Source of the DNA: Microplitis mediator
Taxonomy: Eukaryota > Arthropoda > Insecta > Hymenoptera > Braconidae
Assembly: GCF_029852145.1 (NCBI RefSeq)
Contig: NC_079978.1
Span: forward strand, 17,527,774 to 17,591,773
Direction of reading: 5' to 3'
DNA length: 64,000 nt
The notes below the pieces were generated by a model. It searched no databases and was not told where the DNA came from. It saw only the letters and a list, made by a program, of their open reading frames with translations. Within the stretch, counting starts at the first letter, position 1. Every line of letters begins with the position of its first letter. This document shows, piece after piece, positions 56,579 to 64,000 of the stretch. A program made the translations under genes and the position numbers.

Positions 56579-57419
56579 GAAGGTTCATCGGTAGCAGTAG
56601 TTCGCAACTTTTAGAACGATTTCTCTCGTATAAAACATTCTAAGTACAATAAGAAGTAGTTGAGATACAGTACACTTTTGTGCATCCTCTTATATGCGCA
56701 GAAGTATAAAAATGATCCCATTGCGTCTTTTCTCAGACTTGGCTACGTTGCATTCTAACTTAGAATATTTATCCCCTTGAGCATGTGTTGTAGAAAGTGT
56801 TTTGAATAATTTCGAGGTTATACATAGTTGGAGATAACAAATAATAAATAATAATGACTTTGCGACTAAAGAATGGAAGATTTATTAAGAAACGAGTTGC
56901 TGAGAAAATAAATAATGCTTTAGCAGATATGCTGATTTTTAGCAGATATGTCTGATGCTAAAAAATTAAAAATTGTTTTTATAATTATTTAAATCTGTTG
57001 GGTTTCTACTGTGTTTTAAACTTCCCGCGCACTGCAACGTTGCCAAGTCACTATCTCTCACTTGTCAGGTTATGGGAGAAAGCTTAAAAATCATTAAAAG
57101 TAACAAACTTTAAAAATTAATTACAAAAAAATGAATACCGCTCGTTTATGTTTTTATTGAAAAAAACAATTTGTTATAAATTGAATTAATAATTTTCAAC
57201 TTTTAAAAAAATGTTGTAAAAAAAGTATGATTGTTGTTTAATAAAATTTTTACTCTAACTACGGTCAACATAGGGAATGCATGTTAAATGTACGATTTTT
57301 AATTGTTAATATTTCGAAATATAGTACCGCAAGGACTATTTTAAAAAATTCCTACGTATACAGAACACTTCAAAGTATTTGTATTTAAAAATTGAAAGAT
57401 ATTGTAAAAAAAGTGATTA
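56579..57419. other. Intronic sequence, no gene seen
   Basis: AT-rich; two short GCAACGTTGCCAAGTCAC-like patches (about 56748 and 57031) echo the element to the left. Confidence 0.4.
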
Positions 57420-58341
57420 CCCGTATGAAAAAGCAATATATGAGATTCAGTATAATTCAAAATATATGATAAATTATATGGAATTATAAGAAGTCATATA
57501 TGGAGCCATATACAAAATTTTGCCAAAATATTATATGATTTTATAATTTGCAACATATATATCGGTAATATATTTTTTTTCCATTCTAACTTATAAATAT
57601 TGCTTATAATATTTTATACTATACTTTAAGTTATATGATAAGATATATGATTTAATTATATGACTGACACATAATATTTATACATGTAAATATATAATTA
57701 TATAAATATATGTTCACATATATTTGTATAAATGTATGTAAATATATATTTACATAGATATATGTTTATATATATTTGCACAAATATAAAACAAGAGATT
57801 TCAAGCTATAAAATGCTTTTTTTAAATCTCGATACGATTATTTTTCATGAAGTTACAGTCTTGCAAAAATCACTAAAAAATTTCAAAAATTTTTTTGTTC
57901 CTTTAATTTTTGGTATGAGTGTATTTTTTAAATTATTTATATATAATAATATCGAAATTATTATAATATTGAAATTATAAGTTTATATAGAAAACGAGAA
58001 TATAATTTGAGATGTAATATCATATGTATACAATTACATATATTATAAATTATATGGATTATAATAATATTGAAGTTATAAATTAATTTATAAGATGAAA
58101 CATATATTTTACGTTATAAATCAATATATAAAGCGGACATATAATTTTTTATACAATATCACATGTATATAATCACATATATTATAAATGATATGGATTA
58201 TTATAATATTAAACGTATAAATTATTATATATGATTTATCATATATTAATCAATATTAATAATTTTGCCGCCATATATGTTCAGTTTTTTACCATATATT
58301 TTTTTATATATTATCGACAGTATATGGTTTTTTCATACGGG
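57420..58341. mobile_element. CCCGTATG-family element, TA duplication
   Basis: TA-CCCGTATGAAAAAGCAATA opens; ATGGTTTTTTCATACGGG-TA closes. The body is almost entirely ATATAT-rich, with many TATAAATTAT steps. The ORF at 57732-57980 is not supported. Confidence 0.85.
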
Positions 58342-59814
58342 TATCCGATGAACTTCCTTAAGTCATCTCGTGACAAAATTATTCCTCATATTTTTGTAAG
58401 CGCTCTTTATTACCTGCCCTCTATAGACACTCATAAGCATACTTTTCAAGTATTTCTCACAAAAACTAATGTGTATATCTAGTACCATTTTGTACAAGCA
58501 CTACTGCTATCGTTATCCTAAATAAATAAAAAAATCCATAAATATTCATAAAATTTCTATAACAAAAATAAATATCAATTCACCCTTTTTATTTTGATTG
58601 AACAAAGTCTTTATATAATAAAATCCACAATTAAAATACCAGTGTCGCTAAAAAAGCTCAACGCAAACAATCCAATAAAATACAAAACTTTAAAGAAGCA
58701 TTTACGTCCGAAAGTATTTTATTATTATTAAAAAATTATGAATAAATTACATGAATAACATAAAACTTAATGTAACCTTGTCAAAGGGGATTTTTTTATA
58801 ATATTTAAACCCGACTCAACAGAAATAAAAACTAAATTATCTCTATCTCTTTATATTTGGATCTAAAGTACCGAGGTTGTGAAAATCGTGCGAGTAATTT
58901 ACAAAGTTTTACCGAGACTGGGTTTTGGCTCTTCTGAACAGCAAGTAAAGTACCATCCGGTGAAAACAGTTGAATAATACCGGAGAATAATATATACATA
59001 TACATATATATCTATACCTATATCTATATCTGTATATATTTGTAAAGATGTATTTTCTATGGTTACTTTACCTAGTAGTGAAACTATTCTGATGTAATTT
59101 CTGGCTTGAAACTATTTAAAACTTGTAAGTTAAGGTAGTGAGGTAAGTGGCGCGTAAGAGTGTCAGTCGCGATAGTTCGCCATACTATTGTTACTCTATA
59201 CTACTTTGGCCAATGGTTATAGCTAAATGGCTCTAGTTAGTTGGGTTTGGGAATGGGTTTTAGGTATGAGTTGGCAGTACACGCCAAGACGAGAACATGG
59301 AAAAGGTGATTAAGTTCTTAGGAGAAAGGAAACGCGAAATAGTGCACGATGTCTGCAAGGGGCGAAGTATATATAGCAAGTAGTAGGGTGTCGTGAGGTA
59401 CGAGGATCTATAGAGGGTAGTAGGGTGTAGAGACAGGGAGAAGAACGATCTCAGCATCCAAGCAAAGGGAACTACGTCGAGCCGGAAGCTACACTTCTAT
59501 CTCGACGTCTCGGTTGCAAGGTGCACGATTTATAACTCTGCTGACTTATTTTATCCTTATTTTTCTTATTTATTTTCTCGGAGGTTTCTTTTTATTTCAT
59601 TTTCATTCCTTAGATTTTTTATACCTTTTTTCTTGTTTGGTTGTCTCTTGTTATTTTTTATCACCATAAACTGCATACTGGCACTTGGCTTGTCATCAGC
59701 TAATGTTCAGCCATCACAGACAAAAAATATATTTATCAAATACATCACAACCTTACATTTATCATGTCATATATTTTTTTTGTTTTTTCATATATATTTT
59801 TATTACTGTTTCAG
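58342..59814. other. Last intron of the Sidestep-like gene, unexplained GC-richer segment
   Basis: A TATACATATA microsatellite runs at about 58990-59040. 59140-59530 is clearly less AT-rich and not repeated elsewhere in the window. ORFs through it lack recognisable motifs. It could be an intronic enhancer, a non-coding exon or another gene's edge; nothing decides between these. The intron ends in TTATTACTGTTTCAG. Confidence 0.35.
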
Positions 59815-59858
59815 ATCCCGATCTTCTGCCGCAGGTTGAAATTGATCTCCACAGATAA
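59815..59858 (+). CDS. Sidestep-family gene, exon F: probable last coding exon
   Basis: A good acceptor (TTATTACTGTTTCAG) is followed by 44 nt. Joined in phase to exon E they encode DPDLLPQVEIDLHR and a TAA stop. Known Sidestep tails carry an asparagine-proline-aspartate (NPDxxP) motif, and ESKN-DPDLLP resembles it, which supports the join. The possible oddity is CAG|GTTGAA just after LLPQ (59835), a weak donor. If used, the tail would continue into an exon beyond the window and this would be a 20-bp microexon. No convincing AATAAA was seen in the next 100 bp, and a Tc3-like element begins 88 bp after the stop. Confidence 0.65.
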
Positions 59859-60267
59859 TTACATTATTTATTTATTAAACTTTTTTTTTTGTATAAAGAT
59901 TTGAATTGTAAATTATTTTTTAATATAAATAGTTAGTATTTTACGTACAGTCCGCGTCACTTGGATAGCTTCACCTATTTTTTTTCAATAACTGATTCTT
60001 TACTCGCTGATATATGAAATTGTCTGTATGTTTTATGTTACTTATTTAAGACAGAACAAGATATGTTGTTAGTGTTCGTGAAACAAAGTGAGGATATTGT
60101 GAGGGGGATATGCCACTGATCGGTAGTTCGTCACATGGATAGCCTCAGTCAAATTTATTGCACAAAGGAACTAATACATTTCATTTTCGTATTATTATGT
60201 TGTAATTTTATAGCGTAGTGAATAAATTAAAATCGATGTAAAACACCAAAATTGGTTACTATATAAA

Positions 60268-61843
60268 ATGGGGCGCAATAAAATGTTAAGTATTGAAGAA
60301 ATTAATAAAATTAATTTTTTACTTAATCAAAATTTATCTCATCATGAAATCGCTAGAAGAGTGAATAGAAGTGCTAAAGTTATTAATAATTTCGTGAAAA
60401 ACAATGAAAACTACGGAAAGAATTATAAAGGTCGAACGAAATTTGCTACAACGCCAACACAGAAAAAAAAATTAACTTGGATCAAGTAAATTATTTTCTT
60501 CAAAATAGTATTCTTGTTCAAAACATCTAAACTTCTCAATTAAAAAAAAAGGTCAATCTTGAATAAATCAATTATAACTCTTCAATGGAGAATAAAAATT
60601 TTTCTTTCAAAAATTTTATTCTTGAAAGAAGCGTTTTTTTGTGTTCAAACAAGATGCATATTTATTTCTCCCAAGAATTTTTTTCTCTTGGTTTGAGGCC
60701 GATAATATTGACTCAGGATGATACCGACTTAGTTTGAGTATAGCGAATTTTTTGAATCAGGATGTTATTTTACTCGATTGAGAAATATACAAATATATTT
60801 TTTAAAATTATTAATCAGTTTATTACTACAATAGTTACTTATACTAATTTTCAAATTTGAAGTTTAATGCATATTTGTATTTGAAAAAAAATTTATTTAT
60901 GCTAAAAATTTAAATAATATTTTCGTTCAATGACCACATTTTCAATAATAGAAAATTTGAGGTTACCCAGTAAATAAACATTAACAATTAAATACATTTA
61001 CTGTAAAAATCTTTAAAGTTTGAACACAGTCATTATTTACTACTTTAGGTATCATGATAACGAAATTTGTTCATATTTATATCCATTAAACAAAAATAAT
61101 TATCAACGGCGAGATATATGTTTTGATGTTTATACATAGTTGTGAACTTACAATTCAAAACTAACTACAACTAACTGAGAATTGAGAAAAACAAGCAAAT
61201 ACGATATACTCATCGAGGCGCCACCTGGTGTCAAAATTTTTACTTCACCCAAGTAAATCTGTTACTTGGTTTGAGAGTTAAATTTATTGTGTGAAAAAAA
61301 TGTACTTTTGAACCAAGCATATACAAATCTTGATTTAGGAATCCTGAAACTTCTTGAGCCAAGAAATAAATTCTTGAAGCAAAAAAAATGGAATTTTTTA
61401 AACTAGCATTCTTGGTTCAAGAATATTTCACTTGAATCAAGTTAATTTTTTTTTCTGTGAAGGAAACGTCGAATGATAATTCGCGCGGTATCTAATTCCA
61501 TTAAGACTGTGAGGCAAATAGCGGGAGAAGTGGAACAGCAGCATCTATTTCAATTGTCACAAGAGTGATAAGACGGGCAAAGCATCTAAAGAGAATGAAA
61601 TTGAAGAAAATATCGGCTTTGAATCAAAAACATATACCTGCACGACTTTTATTTGTAAAAGAACATATGAGTTGGATAGATAAATGGCTACAAGTAATTT
61701 TTTCAGATGAAATTAAATTTAGTTTAGATGGACCTGATGGATGTAACTATTACTTTTATGATTTGCGGAAGGAAGAAAAAATTTTGATCAAGAATCAGAT
61801 ATTGAGTAAAATAGATGAGGCTATCCAAGTGACGCGGGCTGTA
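60268..61843 (+). pseudogene. Tc3-like (Tc1/mariner) transposase pseudogene, split by an insertion
   Basis: The first part (60268-60457) encodes MGRNKMLSIEEINKINFLL, then HHEIARRVNRSAKVINNFVKN, the helix-turn-helix start of a Tc3-type transposase. A 1-kb element interrupts it. Beyond that, 61460-61560 resumes with KRRMIIRAVSNSIKTV, and after a frameshift near 61550 with VIRRAKHLKRMKLKK and VIFSDEIKFSLDGPDG, which holds the first catalytic aspartate. The sequence breaks after DLRKEEK, and the 3' terminal repeat follows almost at once. The second aspartate and the final acidic residue are therefore deleted, and the copy is dead. Confidence 0.85.
60458..61459. mobile_element. CACAG-type inverted-repeat element inserted in the Tc3 transposase
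   Basis: Ends are CACAGAAAAAAAAATTAACT and the inverse of nearly the same sequence, closing in CTGTG. It is flanked by AA on both sides. Removing it with one AA puts the transposase codons ACG CCA AGG AAA CGT CGA in one frame across the join, which fixes the boundaries and the 2-bp duplication. The interior carries many CAAGAAT / ATTCTTG motifs, as in the elements at 21060-21365 and 38918-39161. No transposase ORF is present. Confidence 0.88.
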
Positions 61844-62458
61844 TAATTCATAAATTTCATAGTGAAATTATGAAGATAAATTTTATCATTAAAATTAAAT
61901 ATCAGTAGGATGTAACTGAAAAAAATTTATTTAATTATTTATCTTTGTTCAAAATATTGAACGAACAATACTGTATAGTGTACATAGTACGGGAAACTGA
62001 TAATTATCAGAATCGTAATTAAATTGTGTCATAATTAATTTTATTATTTATTTTTTTTATCGATAACTCGGTTAGTATTTACATCTACTTTTTATTGTAA
62101 AATATATTTATGAATACAGTAATGAAAACTGTTGGCGTACGAAATGAAATATCAGGTAATTTGGATCATATGCTCATTAATTTTGAAATGCGGAAATTTA
62201 ATAAAATGTTATTTCGAAATGAATAAGTCTCCAGTTTTATATAATAGTCAAAACTGTTTAATTTATTATTAAAATCCCAAATCTCTTTGAATTTCGACGT
62301 TTTTAATTTTCAATTAAAGCATTCAGCTCGAGTATTTAATTTTACCCTTGTCTGAAGTTGTCTTATTGTTTCATTCCTTGCCATGCAATACTATTAAAAA
62401 CTAAAAACTTAGATTTCTAGGTTATAGAGTAATGCAGAAAAATTTCGAATTATCAGTA
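61844..62458. other. Intergenic sequence, no gene seen
   Basis: AT-rich and featureless. Confidence 0.45.
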
Positions 62459-62791
62459 TACACGGAGAGAAATTTATGGTAACCATTCCTAGTACGTTTA
62501 TGAAATATCATCCCGTAGACCCATACCGTTATGGTAATGATTACTTGGAATTATGGGATATAGGCCCATAATTTCTGGGAACAGTTCACATAAGTATGGG
62601 TACAATGCCCATCATTGTGGTAACAGTTCCCATATCACATGTGAAAGAATTATGATAATGATTACCATAATATTATGGTAATGATTACTATAATATTACA
62701 GTAATGATAACTATAATATATCACGTTACTAAAACCATAAGGTTGTATCTTTTTTTATCCAATCAACTTAAGAATGTTTTTTTCATTTAAA

Positions 62792-63309
62792 TAGGGGAGG
62801 GAGGGTCAAAAGGGGGTACTTAAGGAAATACCAAGTTTTCGAGGACTCAAATACGCTAAATCTTTTTTTTTTAATGATATTCAAAGTAAATTTTCAGTTA
62901 CCGTTGAAAAAAAAAATTTTTCATTTCTGCGGGCAAAGTGGGATACTCCCTAAAAAAAGTAAAAAAAAAAAATTTCTGGATTTTAATTGAATTTGATTAA
63001 GTTGAATTTTTTTTTTAAGTAATTTACATGAAGAAAAATTATATTTTACATGTTTATTGGAGACAAAAGAAGAAAAAAAATTTTTAATAGTTTTTATCAT
63101 AAAACAAACGTCTTTAATATTTTTCTACTGACAATTGATTTTTGAAAAAGTTTACCAAAAAAAATTCACAGTAACGCTTAATTATATTTACAGAAATGAT
63201 TGTGAAATGTTTAAAAACCATTTAAAATATAAATTTTTTTTTTATAAAATTTTGGGGGTACCCCGTTTTGCCTACCCTACCCCCTTTTGCCCCCCCCCCC
63301 CTTCCCCTA
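62792..63309. mobile_element. ATAGGGGAGGGAGGG element (copy 2)
   Basis: AGGGGAGGGAGGGTCAAAAG opens; TACCCCGTTTTGCCTACCCT and CCCCTTCCCCT close. It is the opposite orientation of 45563-46457, including the AAGTTTTCGAGGACT segment. A run of 13 C lies at the right end. Confidence 0.78.
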
Positions 63310-63614
63310 AATACTGTTTCAAATATATTCACTCTAAAACCAAGTGTGTAGTCAAAATTAACACACTTGCCAAATAACATTGAAACGCCATAAGCAATCT
63401 ATAGATATTTAATACACCGTGAAACGTGTTTTGAATGACTACAAAAAACTATAGTTTTGTTTATGGCCTTAAACATAGAACACATTTAATATGTGTTAAA
63501 ATAATACACTTGTAACACACTTGGTTTTAGAGTGTTGAGTTGTAACCTTATCTATTTTACCATTCTTGTGATTTTTTTCGCGAAAAATCGATAGTAATTT
63601 TTAAAAAACAAAAA

Positions 63615-63830
63615 AGATACGTCCTTTTGGCTCTAAAATTTTTTTTCTTCTTCAAGCCGAAAGGGCGTATGTCAAAAAATTTTTTTTTGGTTTTTTCATA
63701 AACATATACTGTTTTAACATTCGCAAGTTGATTGGAGATAAACCATTTTTTTATACGCCCTTTTGGTTCTGCAAAGCCCTAAGGGCATATATTTTCAGAT
63801 ACGCCCTTATGGTTCTAGTAACGCGATATA
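63615..63830. repeat. Fragment of the GGGCGTAT / ATACGCCC family
   Basis: GATACGTCCTTTTGGCTCTA, AAAGGGCGTATG, TATACGCCCTTTTGGTTCT and GTAACGCGATAT, in both orientations. It resembles the interior of the element nested in the recombinase intron (18358-19708). Confidence 0.6.
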
Positions 63831-64000
63831 TGGGTGCCGTTCCTATAATCAACGTTTTAAAAAAACTGGTTACCATACATTATGGGAACCATTCCCATAA
63901 CATATTGTAATTGTAACCATAAATTTCTTTTCGTGTATAAGAATTATTCCTATAAATTCACCATTCGTTTCTTTGAATTTCTCTCCGTGTACAAAATGTT

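Larger units (their letters stand above)
6727..59858 (+). other. Sidestep-family (Beat-receptor-like) transmembrane Ig gene, 3' portion: span of six exons
   Basis: Six exons joined at GT...AG borders give one frame of 434 codons plus 2 leading nucleotides. All junction phases agree: 0, 1, 1, 1, 1. Order of domains, by residue in this partial protein: an Ig domain (about 1-96, cysteines 27 and 77), a second Ig domain (97-197, cysteines 122 and 177, tryptophan 136, and an extra pair 101/190), an FN3-like region (198-340), a transmembrane helix (about 345-370) and a tail of about 62 residues. Sidestep proteins are insect cell-surface ligands for Beaten-path receptors in axon guidance and synaptic matching. 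The family match rests on hallmark blocks such as the APxC linker, DYGTLGCWASN, a PC(I/V)F ending and DGGLPQxFxLEV. Which paralogue it is (side or side-II to side-VIII) cannot be decided. The 5' exons lie outside the window. Confidence 0.88.
59946..61843 (+). mobile_element. Tc3-like transposon remnant with terminal inverted repeats and TA duplication
   Basis: The left end TA-CAGTCCGCGTCACTTGGA (from 59946) is mirrored by TCCAAGTGACGCGGGCTG-TA (to 61843). A second TCACATGGATAGCCTCA motif occurs inside, near 60131, like the subterminal repeats of Tc3 elements. Target duplication is TA, as expected for Tc1/mariner. Without the 1-kb insert the element is only about 0.9 kb, so a large internal deletion removed the transposase C-terminus. 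It lies 88 bp after the stop of the Sidestep-like gene. Confidence 0.85.
62461..63935. mobile_element. CACGG element with ATGGTAACC ends, filled by two other elements
   Basis: CACGGAGAGAAATTTATGGT opens; ACCATAAATTTCTTTTCGTG closes; TA on both sides. The left arm (to about 62740) matches the end of 10711-11249. Inserted into it are 62792-63309 and a fragment of the GGGCGTAT family (about 63615-63830). Confidence 0.78.

Noticed and set aside
59260..59457. Minus-strand 65-codon ORF in the GC-richer segment
   Set aside because: No motif, no splice or polyA context; the length is expected by chance in less AT-rich DNA.

Overview
The window is AT-rich eukaryotic DNA, almost certainly from an insect genome. 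The reasons are long introns with GT...AG borders, an arthropod-type Sidestep immunoglobulin receptor gene, a Tc3-like transposon relic and dense non-autonomous DNA transposons. A small-genome hymenopteran such as a parasitoid wasp would fit, but that is only an impression; nothing here fixes the species. All DNA outside the named exons is intronic, intergenic or mobile.

The backbone is the 3' part of one plus-strand gene of the Sidestep (Beat-receptor) family. Six exons (6727-6857, 35992-36151, 39221-39523, 47492-47950, 53160-53369, 59815-59858) join in one unbroken frame of 434 codons. They encode the last two Ig domains, a fibronectin-III-like domain, one transmembrane helix and a short cytoplasmic tail. 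The five introns between them are about 29.1, 3.1, 8.0, 5.2 and 6.4 kb. The exons encoding the signal peptide and first Ig domains lie upstream of the window.

The introns are filled with mobile DNA. Inside the first intron, on the minus strand, is an intact three-exon tyrosine-recombinase gene (17646-20731, 521 codons). All expected catalytic residues are present, and a separate repeat has invaded its second intron. A second candidate gene, a 90-codon ORF with a nearby AATAAA (29491-29763), also lies there. A decayed Tc3-like transposon (59946-61843) follows the receptor gene.

The rest is mostly non-autonomous inverted-repeat elements, often nested several deep. The largest group ends in CACGG/CACTG/CACAG followed by A-rich DNA, with 2-bp (usually TA) target duplications. 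Others end in CCCGCATG, CCCGGGTC, CCTAG...ACGGTAA, TTCGCTC, TTAA-CCCGTCAGC or CAGT(C/A)G. Two nests are notable: 6907-11689 (up to four levels) and 44664-47355 (three levels). A family of GC-rich palindromes opening with AATAGTAT is also present and may be related to the recombinase element. Sequence similarity between parts of the window was judged by eye; no alignment or database search was possible.
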